From Geobacter sp. UBA6169 (lineage in GTDB: Bacteria; Desulfobacterota; Desulfuromonadia; Geobacterales; Pseudopelobacteraceae), in assembly GCA_002422265.1 (NCBI GenBank), contig DIUB01000116.1, positions 1,380 through 18,284 of the forward strand: a stretch of 16,905 bases of DNA, read 5' to 3'. Position 1 is the stretch's first letter; each line of letters begins with the position of its first letter. The position numbers and the translations under genes were made by a program. This document shows, one piece after another, positions 1-7,294 of the stretch. The notes beneath the pieces are model-generated. The model saw nothing but the letters and a program-made list of their open reading frames with translations. It did no database searches and was not told the origin of the DNA.

Positions 1-1
1 C

Positions 2-55
2 GGTGTTGTCACGCTTGCTGAGCTTTCTGGGCCTTCACCACAACTGATAAAATGA
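2..55 (+). CDS. Possible 3' end of an upstream gene (partial, unidentified)
   Basis: Reading from base 2, 17 codons are open before a TGA at 53-55, giving a C-terminal peptide with the sense GVVTLAELSGPSPQLIK. A gene ending here would fit the strong hairpin terminator about 50 bases further on. The peptide is too short to assign to a family. A second frame (from base 3, stop at 45-47) is also open from the window edge, so both the frame and the existence of the gene are uncertain. Confidence 0.25.
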   Translation, partial: GVVTLAELSGPSPQLIK

Positions 56-108
56 CTGGAGGGCTATTTGTTGGGCTGAAATAACAGACGGGCTTCCAGA
101 TAAATTTG

Positions 109-150
109 AACAAAGCGCCCGAAGCGAAATATCGTTCCGGGCGCTTTGTT
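109..150 (+). terminator. Strong hairpin terminator upstream of rpsB
   Basis: AACAAAGCGCCCG (109-121) pairs perfectly with CGGGCGCTTTGTT (138-150), a 13-bp stem. The 16-base interior can extend the pairing: GAA..CGA against TCGTTC with one bulged G. The T-rich right arm ends in CTTTGTTA, so it works best as a terminator for the + strand transcript coming from before the window. The complementary A-rich left arm could also support termination in the opposite direction. It insulates the rpsB cluster from upstream transcription. Confidence 0.75.
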
Positions 151-335
151 ACCAAGTCCGCCTCACTCCCATCCCTGTCAAAAACTCGATAGTCTTTTCA
201 CGCTTGATTTCACCACCGCTCTTGTGCTAGAAAATTTCGCTATTCATTTCACACGCCCTTAAGTAAACCGGCGGTGTCCCTTGTGACGTGCAGGGATTCA
301 AACGGGGCGGAGGACAAACCAAAGGAGAAACACGT
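151..335 (+). other. rpsB leader / intergenic region
   Basis: No convincing reading frame is seen between the terminator and rpsB. The stretch holds a promoter candidate (204-233) and then about 100 bases of untranslated leader. In the leader, TCCCT (277-281) can pair with AGGGA (292-296) around a 10-base loop, and the Shine-Dalgarno AAAGGAG lies at 321-327. Ribosomal protein S2 operons in other bacteria are autoregulated through their leader; whether this leader does that cannot be judged from one sequence. Confidence 0.4.
204..233 (+). promoter_or_regulatory. Candidate sigma-70 promoter for rpsB-tsf
   Basis: TTGATT (204-209, 4/6 to the -35 consensus) is followed after 18 bases by TAGAAA (228-233, 4/6 to the -10 consensus). 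The latter is preceded by TGC, an extended -10 TGN arrangement. The position, just after a terminator and about 100 bases before the first gene, is right, but each hexamer is imperfect. Confidence 0.4.
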
Positions 336-1112
336 ATGTCAAGTATCAGCATGAAGGAACTGCTGGAGGCCGGCGTCCATTTCGGCCACCAGACCAAGCG
401 TTGGAACCCCAAGATGAAACCCTACATCTTCGGGGCACGGAACGGCATCTACATCATCGACCTGCAAAAAACCGTCCGCTACTTCAAATCCGCCTACAAT
501 TATGTCAAGGAAACCGCAGAGCAGGGCACCAGCGTTCTGTTTGTCGGTACCAAGAAGCAGGCCCAGGATTCGGTTGCCGAAGAGGCCACCCGCTGCGGCC
601 AGTACTATGTCAACCAGCGCTGGCTGGGCGGCATGCTGACCAATTTCTCCACGGTCAAGCAGAGCATTGAACGCCTCAAGAAGCTCGATACCATGTTTGA
701 AGACGGCACCATTGACGCCTACACCAAAAAAGAAGCGCTCAAGATGGACAAGGAGCGCGAGAAACTGGAGAAAGTGCTGGGCGGCATCAAGAATATGACC
801 AAGCTGCCAGGACTGATGTTCGTAATCGACCCCAAGAACGAAGAGATCGCCGTACAGGAAGCCAAGAAGCTGGGTATCCCGGTTGTTGCCATTGTTGATA
901 CCAATTGTGATCCGGATCTGATCGACTATGTCATCCCCGGCAATGATGACGCTATCCGCGCCATTCGCCTGCTGACCGCCAAGGTTGCCGATGCTGTGCT
1001 TGAGGGAAATGAAGCACGCTCCGTTGCCCTGCAAAGCGATGCCGAAGGCTCCGACGACGAGCTGGAAGCAGCCATTGGCGATGATGCAGCCTGCGAAGCT
1101 GCTGCTGACTAA
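336..1112 (+). CDS. rpsB: 30S ribosomal protein S2
   Basis: This is a small-subunit ribosomal protein that binds 16S rRNA on the back of the 30S head and is needed for S1 docking. The 258-aa product opens with MSSISMKELLEAGVHFGHQT, the typical S2 start. It also shows the family segments RWNPKM.PYIFG.RNGIYIIDL, FVGTKKQAQ and NQRWLGGMLTNF, and FVIDPKNE with a following IP.VAIVDTN. The C-terminus is acidic and alanine-rich, as usual. An in-frame ATG at 288 would add 16 unrelated residues. The start at 336 is chosen because AAAGGAG (321-327) lies 8 bases before it and homologues begin there. tsf follows after 77 bases, the classic rpsB-tsf pair. Confidence 0.97.
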   Translation: MSSISMKELLEAGVHFGHQTKRWNPKMKPYIFGARNGIYIIDLQKTVRYFKSAYNYVKETAEQGTSVLFVGTKKQAQDSVAEEATRCGQYYVNQRWLGGMLTNFSTVKQSIERLKKLDTMFEDGTIDAYTKKEALKMDKEREKLEKVLGGIKNMTKLPGLMFVIDPKNEEIAVQEAKKLGIPVVAIVDTNCDPDLIDYVIPGNDDAIRAIRLLTAKVADAVLEGNEARSVALQSDAEGSDDELEAAIGDDAACEAAAD

Positions 1113-1189
1113 TTCCGTTCCGTTTTTCGATCACTTTTCTAAAATTTTGCATTGACCGCCCGTCAGGGCCGTTCTGGAGGATAGCTACA

Positions 1190-2119
1190 ATGGCAATTAC
1201 CGCAGCACAAATCAATGAACTGAGGAAAACCACCGGCGCAGGGATGCTGGACTGCAAAAAGGCCCTGGAAGAAATGGGTGGTGATATGGAGCAGGCAGTT
1301 GACTACCTGCGTAAAAAGGGGCTGGCTGCTGCATCCAAAAAAGCCGGCCGTGCAGCTACTGAGGGAATGATCACTGCTGCTGTAACTGCTGACGGTACCA
1401 GCGGTGTACTGGTCGAGATCAACAGCGAGACTGACTTTGTTGCCAAAAACGATAAATTTCAGGACTTTGTCAAGCAGGTGGCCGACCATGTCCTGCAGCA
1501 GCAGCCGGCTGACCTGGAAGCACTGCTGGCACAGCCGTTCTGCGGCGACAGCTCAAAGACTGTCCAGACCCTGCTGACCGAAACGATCTCGGTGATTGGC
1601 GAAAACATGCAGATTCGCCGCTTTGCCTCCTATGCCGGTACAGCCAACGGCCAGGTCGGCTCATATATCCACGCCGGTGGTAAAATCGGCGTACTGGTAG
1701 AAGCCACCTGCAACACTGCCGGTAACGAGCAGCTGACGGGATGCCTCAAGGATGTTGCCATGCACATCGCAGCCGCCTCTCCGGCTTATTTGCAGCGCAG
1801 CGAGGTACCTGTTGATGTGCTGGAGCGCGAGAAGGAAATTTATCGCGATAAGGCACGCCAAACCGGCAAGCCGGACAACATTATTGAGAAGATTATTGAA
1901 GGGCAGGTCAACAAGTTTTACGCTGACATCTGTCTGCTGGAGCAGGCCTTTGTCAAAGACCCGGATAAATCAGTTCAGAAGTATATCGACGAGGCCGGTA
2001 AGGCCTTGGGAAGCCCGATCTCTCTGACCCGCTTTACCAAATTTATACTCGGTGAGGGTCTTGAAAAGAAGGAATCGGACTTTGCCGCCGAGGTAGCGGC
2101 AGCGGCCGGATTGAAATAG
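1190..2119 (+). CDS. tsf: Elongation factor Ts
   Basis: EF-Ts is the guanine nucleotide exchange factor that regenerates EF-Tu-GTP in translation. The 309-aa product has the N-terminal UBA-like domain (about 1-55, with ITAAQINELRKTTGAGMLDCKKAL). Next comes the EF-Tu-contacting TDFVAKN motif at 81-87 and then the core and dimerisation regions, including GKI.VLVE near 165. It is the long, E. coli-like form with a full core, not the short roughly 200-residue form such as that of Thermus. The start has a good Shine-Dalgarno (TGGAGG at 1175-1180). A hairpin terminator follows the stop codon by 5 bases, so much transcription of the rpsB-tsf pair probably ends there. Confidence 0.96.
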   Translation: MAITAAQINELRKTTGAGMLDCKKALEEMGGDMEQAVDYLRKKGLAAASKKAGRAATEGMITAAVTADGTSGVLVEINSETDFVAKNDKFQDFVKQVADHVLQQQPADLEALLAQPFCGDSSKTVQTLLTETISVIGENMQIRRFASYAGTANGQVGSYIHAGGKIGVLVEATCNTAGNEQLTGCLKDVAMHIAAASPAYLQRSEVPVDVLEREKEIYRDKARQTGKPDNIIEKIIEGQVNKFYADICLLEQAFVKDPDKSVQKYIDEAGKALGSPISLTRFTKFILGEGLEKKESDFAAEVAAAAGLK

Positions 2120-2124
2120 GACTG

Positions 2125-2153
2125 AAAACGCCGGCCTCTGAAGCCGGCGTTTT
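2125..2153 (+). terminator. Hairpin terminator/attenuator between tsf and pyrH
   Basis: AAAACGCCGGC (2125-2135) and GCCGGCGTTTT (2143-2153) form a perfect 11-bp stem with a 7-base loop. The right arm ends in four T then C, so the U tract is short. The A/T ends make it readable as a terminator on either strand. It starts 5 bases after the tsf stop and ends 18 bases before the pyrH start. I see no clear separate pyrH promoter in the gap, so partial read-through seems likely. Confidence 0.75.
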
Positions 2154-2171
2154 CGTATCAAAGGGGGAAGT

Positions 2172-2891
2172 ATGGGGCGCAAGGCCTTCAAACGGGTACT
2201 GTTGAAGCTGTCCGGCGAATCTTTGGCTGGCGAGCAGGGCTACGGCATTGATCCCTGCACCATCAAAACCATCGCCGCTGAAATCAAGGAGGTGGCGAAT
2301 GCCGGAGTTGAACTGGCCCTGGTAATTGGCGGGGGCAATATCTTCCGCGGGCTGGCGGCCTCCTCCAAGGGGATGGACCGAGCCAGCGCTGATTACATGG
2401 GCATGCTGGCCACGGTAATCAACTCTCTGGCCATGCAGGATGCACTTGAGAAGCTCGGAGTTTCCACCAGAGTCCAGTCTGCCATTGCCATGCAAGAGGT
2501 GGCTGAACCGTACATCCGTCGGCGCGCCATACGCCATCTTGAAAAGGGGCGGGTGGTGATCTTCGGCGCCGGTACCGGCAACCCGTACTTTACCACCGAT
2601 ACTGCAGCAAGTCTGCGGGCTATGGAGATCAACGCCGAAGCGATTCTGAAAGGCACCAAGGTTGACGGGGTCTACTCTGCAGATCCCAAAAAAGACCCTG
2701 CTGCAACCCGTTATGAAGAACTGTCGTACCTTGAGGTACTGCAGCAGGGACTACAGGTAATGGATGCCACCGCCACCTCGCTTTGCATGGACAACAACCT
2801 GCCGATCATCGTCTTTGACCTGACCACACCAGGTAACATCACCAAGGTCATCAGCGGCGAATCAATCGGCACCATCGTACAAGGAGCGTAA
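2172..2891 (+). CDS. pyrH: Uridylate kinase (UMP kinase)
   Basis: PyrH phosphorylates UMP to UDP with ATP, the committed step to pyrimidine nucleotides in bacteria, and works as a cytosolic hexamer. The 239-aa product belongs to the amino-acid-kinase fold. It has KLSGESL (12-18), the phosphate-binding GGGNIFRG (53-60) and GAGTGNPYFTTDTAASLRA (132-150). These are the hallmarks that separate PyrH from aspartokinases and glutamate 5-kinases. The C-terminal part carries KVDGVYSADPKKDP, as in the family. A strong Shine-Dalgarno (AAGGGGGAAG) precedes ATG 2172. frr starts 2 bases after the stop, so the two are probably co-translated. Confidence 0.97.
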   Translation: MGRKAFKRVLLKLSGESLAGEQGYGIDPCTIKTIAAEIKEVANAGVELALVIGGGNIFRGLAASSKGMDRASADYMGMLATVINSLAMQDALEKLGVSTRVQSAIAMQEVAEPYIRRRAIRHLEKGRVVIFGAGTGNPYFTTDTAASLRAMEINAEAILKGTKVDGVYSADPKKDPAATRYEELSYLEVLQQGLQVMDATATSLCMDNNLPIIVFDLTTPGNITKVISGESIGTIVQGA

Positions 2892-2893
2892 CC

Positions 2894-3451
2894 ATGTACA
2901 AAACTGTTATTGCTGAAATGAAGTCACATATGGAAAAAACGGCTGAGGATCTGCGTAAGGAATATCAGAAGATCCGTACCGGTCGGGCCAGCACGGCCCT
3001 GCTGGATGAAGTCAAGGTTGACTATTACGGCAACCTCTCCAATCTCTCGCAGGTGGCAACCCTGTCGGTGCCGGAACCGCGCACCATCACCATCACCCCC
3101 TGGGAATCCAAGATGATCGGCCCGATTGAAAAGGCGATCTTGAACGCCAATCTGGGCCTGACACCAGGCAATGACGGCAAGCAGATCCGTCTCAATCTGC
3201 CTCCCCTGACCGAAGAGCGTCGCAAGGAGATCGTCAAGGGCCTTAAAAAGATGGATGAAGAACACAAGGTAGCGGTTCGCAACATTCGTCGTAAGGCAAT
3301 AGACGATCTGAAAAAGCTGGAAAAAGACAAAAGCATCACCGAAGACGAGCTGAAAAAAGCTGAAAAAGAGGTCCAGAACGTCACCGACAGCCTGATCGCC
3401 AAACTGGACGAGATCCTGGCCCATAAAGAAAAAGAGGTTATGGAAGTCTGA
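2894..3451 (+). CDS. frr: Ribosome recycling factor
   Basis: RRF, with EF-G, splits the post-termination ribosome. At 185 aa it has the canonical length. It shows the conserved RTGRAST.LLD near residues 29-39, the domain-II beta region with LSVPEPRTITITPW, and the long charged helices (LPPLTEERRKEIVKGLKKMDEE and VRNIRRKA) that make the three-helix bundle. Its Shine-Dalgarno (AAGGAG, 2881-2886) is inside the last codons of pyrH, and the gap to pyrH is 2 bases. uppS begins one base after its stop. The pyrH-frr-uppS-cdsA-dxr order is widespread in proteobacteria. Confidence 0.97.
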   Translation: MYKTVIAEMKSHMEKTAEDLRKEYQKIRTGRASTALLDEVKVDYYGNLSNLSQVATLSVPEPRTITITPWESKMIGPIEKAILNANLGLTPGNDGKQIRLNLPPLTEERRKEIVKGLKKMDEEHKVAVRNIRRKAIDDLKKLEKDKSITEDELKKAEKEVQNVTDSLIAKLDEILAHKEKEVMEV

Positions 3452-3452
3452 C

Positions 3453-4193
3453 ATGACCACGCTTGATCCCACACGTCTGCCACGCCACCTGGCCATCATC
3501 ATGGACGGTAACGGCCGCTGGGCAGAGCAGCGTTTACTGAAGCGGATTATTGGCCATCATCGTGGGGCTGAAACCGTGCAGATGGTGGTGGAAGAGTCGA
3601 ATAACCTGGGAATAGGGTACCTGACGCTCTTCGCTTTTTCATCAGAAAACTGGTCACGCCCCAAGTCTGAAGTACAGGCCCTGATGACACTGCTGAAAAA
3701 GTACGTGCGCAACGAACTGCGCCGGATGCTGAAGAACAATATCCGCTTTAACATCATCGGCAACCGTTGCGATCTGCCGGAAGAAGTAAATCAGATCCTT
3801 GATGATGCCCTGCAGCAGACTGCAGCCAATACCGGTATGGTACTGACTTTAGCGCTTTCCTACGGAGGACGGCAGGAAATCGTCAGGACTGCGGCAGGCA
3901 TAGCCCGGCAGGTTGCCAACGGCAGCCTGACTCCTGAGCAGGTTACAGAGGAACTGTTTGCGAGCCGACTTGATACCAACGGTCTGCCTGACCCGGATCT
4001 GCTGATCAGAACCAGCGGCGAGATGCGGATCAGCAACTTTCTGCTCTGGCAGCTGGCCTATACCGAGCTGTACTTTACCGAGATCAACTGGCCGGATCTG
4101 ACCGTCAATGCCTTGCACGGGGCCCTGGCCGACTATCAGTCACGGGAACGCCGTTTCGGCAAGACCAGTGCCCAACTGAGTCAAAGGAGCTGA
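3453..4193 (+). CDS. uppS: Isoprenyl transferase (undecaprenyl diphosphate synthase)
   Basis: UppS is a cis-prenyltransferase that condenses isopentenyl diphosphate onto farnesyl diphosphate to make the C55 lipid carrier for peptidoglycan and O-antigen. The 246-aa product carries the catalytic MDGNGRWA motif (17-24, Asp18). Other family segments are GHH.GAE, TLFAFSSENW.RP and the C-terminal RTSGE.RISNFLLWQ with YTELYFT.. .WPD. The ATG at 3453 lies one base after the frr stop, with GAGGTT... as a weak upstream ribosome site in the frr coding end, consistent with translational coupling. Its substrate pathway is supplied by dxr two genes downstream. Confidence 0.96.
   Translation: MTTLDPTRLPRHLAIIMDGNGRWAEQRLLKRIIGHHRGAETVQMVVEESNNLGIGYLTLFAFSSENWSRPKSEVQALMTLLKKYVRNELRRMLKNNIRFNIIGNRCDLPEEVNQILDDALQQTAANTGMVLTLALSYGGRQEIVRTAAGIARQVANGSLTPEQVTEELFASRLDTNGLPDPDLLIRTSGEMRISNFLLWQLAYTELYFTEINWPDLTVNALHGALADYQSRERRFGKTSAQLSQRS
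4183..4189 (+). promoter_or_regulatory. Shine-Dalgarno that points to an ATA start for cdsA
   Basis: AAAGGAG at 4183-4189 is an excellent ribosome binding site inside the last codons of uppS. Six bases later, in the cdsA frame, the codon is ATA (4196-4198). The only other start-like codon close by is CTG at 4190, which directly abuts the site and is too close. This spacing decides the cdsA start proposed here. Confidence 0.6.
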
Positions 4194-4195
4194 CC

Positions 4196-4993
4196 ATACA
4201 ACGCCTGCTGACCGCATTAGTCCTGCTGCCGCTGGTACTGCTCACCATCATCAAAGGTCCGCCCTGGCTGTTTGCGATCCTGCTTGCACTGCTCTGTCTG
4301 GTTGCCATGCAGGAATTCTTCGGTATGGCCCTGCCTGATCGCAAAGGGGAACTGCTGCCGTTCAGCCTGTTGGCAGCCCTTGCCGTTGCCACGCCGCTTC
4401 TGGCCGATGGCCGTTTCTTCATCATGTCCCTGGCAGCCGCTTTTCTGCTGACCGGTTTCCACTTTCTGTTCCGTTTGCGTGACATTTCCAGGGCATCCCA
4501 GGAACTTTCCCTTGTTGCCACGGCCTTCCTGTATATACCGTTTCTGATGGCCCATCTGCTGATGATTCGCCTGCTGCCCCAGGGTACCAACTGGCTGCTG
4601 CTGATTATGCTGATTGTCATGACCAATGACACTGCCGCCTACTACGTTGGCAGCGCCATTGGTAAACACCGGCTCTACGAGGCAGTAAGCCCCAAGAAAA
4701 GCATTGAAGGGGCATTGGGTGGTCTGGTCGGCAGCCTGGGTGGGACACTGCTGGCAAAATTCACTTTTTTTGCTACACTCGGGTTTGCTGATGCGCTCAT
4801 AACCGCACTGGTCATCGGCACCATCGGCCAGGTGGGTGATCTCTTTGAGTCACTTTTGAAACGGAGCTTCGGTGTCAAGGATTCCGGTACGCTCTTCCCT
4901 GGCCATGGAGGTGTGCTCGACCGGATGGACAGCATTATCTTTGCCGCACCGGTCACCTACTACTATGCAGTCTACCTGTTTGGAAGGTTCTGA
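4196..4993 (+). CDS. cdsA: Phosphatidate cytidylyltransferase (CDP-diglyceride synthase)
   Basis: CdsA is an inner-membrane enzyme that makes CDP-diacylglycerol from phosphatidate and CTP, the branch point of phospholipid synthesis. The protein is hydrophobic throughout, with about 7-8 predicted helices. Near the C-terminus it has the complete family signature: S..KR..GVKD, then PGHGG..DR.D (about residues 219-247 of 265). The first ATG in frame (4307) would remove 37 residues that match the usual CdsA N-terminus (QRLLTALVLLPLVLL) and the first helix. The frame is open back to ATA 4196, correctly spaced from AAAGGAG, giving 265 aa. I therefore propose an ATA start; an ATG-to-ATA change or a sequencing error is possible. 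uppS ends 2 bases before and dxr starts 1 base after. Confidence 0.9.
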   Translation: MQRLLTALVLLPLVLLTIIKGPPWLFAILLALLCLVAMQEFFGMALPDRKGELLPFSLLAALAVATPLLADGRFFIMSLAAAFLLTGFHFLFRLRDISRASQELSLVATAFLYIPFLMAHLLMIRLLPQGTNWLLLIMLIVMTNDTAAYYVGSAIGKHRLYEAVSPKKSIEGALGGLVGSLGGTLLAKFTFFATLGFADALITALVIGTIGQVGDLFESLLKRSFGVKDSGTLFPGHGGVLDRMDSIIFAAPVTYYYAVYLFGRF

Positions 4994-4994
4994 T

Positions 4995-6167
4995 ATGAAA
5001 CAGATCGCCATCCTTGGCTCCACCGGCTCCATTGGAGTCAGCACGCTTGAGATCGTTGCCGCGCATCCTGATAAATTCCGGGTTCTCGCGCTCTCCGGCG
5101 CCAAAAACATCGAACTGCTGGCACACCAGATTCGCGTCTTCAGACCCAAGCTGGCAGCAGTTGCTGATGCAGCCGATGTCCCGCGTCTCAAGGATCTGCT
5201 TGGCAACACCGAGGTACAACTGCTGGGAGGCACTGAAGGTCTCTGTGCGGTTGCCACGTACCCAGGGGTTCAGATGGTGGTGGCCGCCATTGTAGGAGCC
5301 GCAGGTCTGTTGCCTGCAGCTGCCGCTATCAAGGCCGGCAAGGATCTGGCCCTGGCAAACAAGGAGACCCTGGTGACCGCCGGCCACCTGTTTATGGAGC
5401 TGGTGGCTGAATATGGCGTGAAGCTGTACCCGGTGGATAGTGAGCACAGTGCCGTATTCCAGTCAATTGAAGGCCATCGCAGCCAGGACATCAGCAAGAT
5501 CATCCTGACTGCTTCAGGAGGGCCGTTCCGTGCCACGCCGATTGAACAGCTACAACAGGTGACCATTCAGGACGCCTTGAATCACCCCAACTGGAGCATG
5601 GGCCGCAAGATCACCATTGATTCTGCAACCATGATGAACAAGGGGCTGGAAGTGATTGAGGCGCGCTGGCTCTTTGATGTTCCTCCTGACAAAATCAGCG
5701 TCAATATCCACCCGCAGAGCATCATCCACTCAATGGTTGAGTATATCGACGGCTGCGTTATTGCCCAGCTGGGCACTCCGGACATGAAGGCACCCATTGC
5801 CTACGCCCTTTCCTATCCGGTGCGTGTCTCCACCGGCGTCAAGCCACTGGATCTGACCGACCTGTCCGGCCTGACCTTTTTCAAACCCGATCTTGAGCGG
5901 TTCCCCTGCCTGGGTCTGGCCTACCGTGCCATGGGCGAGGGAGAAAGCATGCCCACCGTCATGAATGCCGCCAATGAAGTGGCAGTAGAGGCGTTCCTGC
6001 AGGGGGAAATTTCCTATTTACAAATTGCAGCGCTGATCGAGAAAACCATGGATAGCCATCAGGCCCACCCGCTGGGCTCTATTGAAGAGGTGCTGGAGGT
6101 GGACCAGTGGGGTCGTGCCGCCGCACATGAACTGAGCAAAACGCTCCAAACAGGCAGGTCACTATGA
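4995..6167 (+). CDS. dxr: 1-deoxy-D-xylulose 5-phosphate reductoisomerase
   Basis: Dxr converts DXP to 2-C-methyl-D-erythritol 4-phosphate with NADPH, the committed step of the MEP isoprenoid pathway. The 390-aa product has the NADPH-binding GSTGSIG (8-14) and LANKETLV (120-127). The metal ligands are Asp148 and Glu150 in VDSEHSA, and Glu219 in SATMMNKGLEVIEA. The flexible-loop HPNWSMG.KI segment is at about 197-206. An in-frame ATG at 4872 lies inside cdsA and would add 41 unrelated residues. ATG 4995 is preferred because MKQIAILGSTGSIG is the family N-terminus and GGAAGG lies upstream. It feeds precursors to UppS. rseP overlaps its end by 4 bases. Confidence 0.97.
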   Translation: MKQIAILGSTGSIGVSTLEIVAAHPDKFRVLALSGAKNIELLAHQIRVFRPKLAAVADAADVPRLKDLLGNTEVQLLGGTEGLCAVATYPGVQMVVAAIVGAAGLLPAAAAIKAGKDLALANKETLVTAGHLFMELVAEYGVKLYPVDSEHSAVFQSIEGHRSQDISKIILTASGGPFRATPIEQLQQVTIQDALNHPNWSMGRKITIDSATMMNKGLEVIEARWLFDVPPDKISVNIHPQSIIHSMVEYIDGCVIAQLGTPDMKAPIAYALSYPVRVSTGVKPLDLTDLSGLTFFKPDLERFPCLGLAYRAMGEGESMPTVMNAANEVAVEAFLQGEISYLQIAALIEKTMDSHQAHPLGSIEEVLEVDQWGRAAAHELSKTLQTGRSL

Positions 6168-7294
6168 TCGTTATCAACTTTATTCTGGTACTCGGCATTC
6201 TCATTTTTGTCCACGAACTGGGTCATTTCCTGGTGGCCAAATGGTCAGGGGTCAGGGTGGAAAAATTTTCGCTTGGCTTTGGCCCAAAGTTGTTCGGTCG
6301 CCAGATTGGCGAAACCGAATATCTGATCTCTGCCTTTCCGCTGGGCGGCTATGTCAAGATGTACGGCGAAGGCGGGTTCAGTGAGATCGAAATGATCGAG
6401 ATGGAGTATGAACGGGAGGGAGCTGCCGCCGCAGCGGTCGAACCCTACAAACTGACTGAATCCGACAAGGCCCGTTCTTTTGCGCACAAGACCATTCCAC
6501 AACGGATGGCCATTGTCTTTGCCGGCCCACTGTTCAATATGGTCTTTGCCTGGCTGCTGCTGATTCTGCTCTATCTTGCCGGTATGCCGATCATGAAGGC
6601 TGCGGTCGGTGAGGTGATGCCTGACAAACCTGCGGCCCAGGCCGGTATCGTCAAAGGAGACCTGATCACCGCGATCAACGGGTACAAGGTCAGGCAATGG
6701 GAAGATTTCTCGAGTCGCATGTCCGGCGTGACCGACTCGGTCACCCTCTCAATCCTGCGTGAAGGTCAGCCGGTTACGATACAGCTCAAGCCACAACTCG
6801 GTGAAACCAGAAACATGTTCGGCGAAACCATTACAAAACCGATCATTGGCGTTTCCCCGTCCTACGAGGTAGTTACGGAACGATTCAGCCTGATTGAATC
6901 CCTGAAACTGGGCAGCGACAAGACAGTGGAGATCACCAAACTGACCGTCTTGTCACTGGTCAAGCTGTTTCAGGGGGTCGTTCCGCTTGACACCCTGGGC
7001 GGTCCGATGATGATTGCCGACATGGCCAACAAGGCAGCCCAGACCGGCGGCTCAACTTTCTTGATGCTGCTGGCAGTGGTTTCGATCAATCTGGGAATCC
7101 TGAACCTGCTGCCCATACCGGTACTTGATGGCGGCCACCTGATGTTTTACACCATAGAGGCAATCATTCGGCGACCGGTGCCGCAGAAAGTGCGTGAATA
7201 CGCCCAGCAGGCCGGCATGATCATGCTGGTAGGATTGATGGTGCTGGCCTTTTACAACGATATCATCCGCTACTTTTTCAGCGGAAGGGTATGA
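6164..7294 (+). CDS. rseP: RIP metalloprotease RseP (site-2 protease)
   Basis: This is an intramembrane zinc protease that cleaves transmembrane substrates such as anti-sigma factors and remnant signal peptides. Visible features of the 376-aa protein are the HELGH zinc motif at 17-21 in the first helix and the GGYVKM re-entrant segment at 61-66. A helix carries FAGPLFN (119-125), and one PDZ domain (about 145-210) contains AAQAGI.KGDLITAING. The third zinc ligand, Asp322, lies in NLLPIPVLDGGH (314-325). One PDZ domain instead of the two of E. coli RseP explains the shorter length. An acidic and alanine-rich insert occupies about 68-100. The start overlaps the dxr stop (ATGA), and tsaB overlaps its own end the same way. 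Confidence 0.95.
   Translation: MIVINFILVLGILIFVHELGHFLVAKWSGVRVEKFSLGFGPKLFGRQIGETEYLISAFPLGGYVKMYGEGGFSEIEMIEMEYEREGAAAAAVEPYKLTESDKARSFAHKTIPQRMAIVFAGPLFNMVFAWLLLILLYLAGMPIMKAAVGEVMPDKPAAQAGIVKGDLITAINGYKVRQWEDFSSRMSGVTDSVTLSILREGQPVTIQLKPQLGETRNMFGETITKPIIGVSPSYEVVTERFSLIESLKLGSDKTVEITKLTVLSLVKLFQGVVPLDTLGGPMMIADMANKAAQTGGSTFLMLLAVVSINLGILNLLPIPVLDGGHLMFYTIEAIIRRPVPQKVREYAQQAGMIMLVGLMVLAFYNDIIRYFFSGRV

Noticed and set aside
288..335. Upstream in-frame ATG for rpsB
   Set aside because: It would add 16 residues not found in S2 proteins; AAAGGAG at 321-327 and the family N-terminus support 336.
339..1034. 231-codon open frame on the - strand across rpsB
   Set aside because: It is antisense to a certain ribosomal gene, has no ribosome site or family features, and follows the codon periodicity of rpsB.
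1158..1169. GCCC/GGGC hairpin between rpsB and tsf
   Set aside because: A 4-bp stem without a T tract just before the tsf ribosome site; probably chance.
2043..2537. 164-codon open frame on the - strand over the tsf end and pyrH
   Set aside because: It crosses the terminator hairpin and two well-identified genes and shows no recognisable protein features.
4307..4309. ATG as the cdsA start
   Set aside because: It has no ribosome site and would cut off the first membrane helix and the conserved CdsA N-terminus.
4872..4994. Upstream ATG for dxr inside cdsA
   Set aside because: The 41 extra residues are the cdsA coding sequence in another frame, and Dxr proteins start at MKQIAILGSTGSIG.
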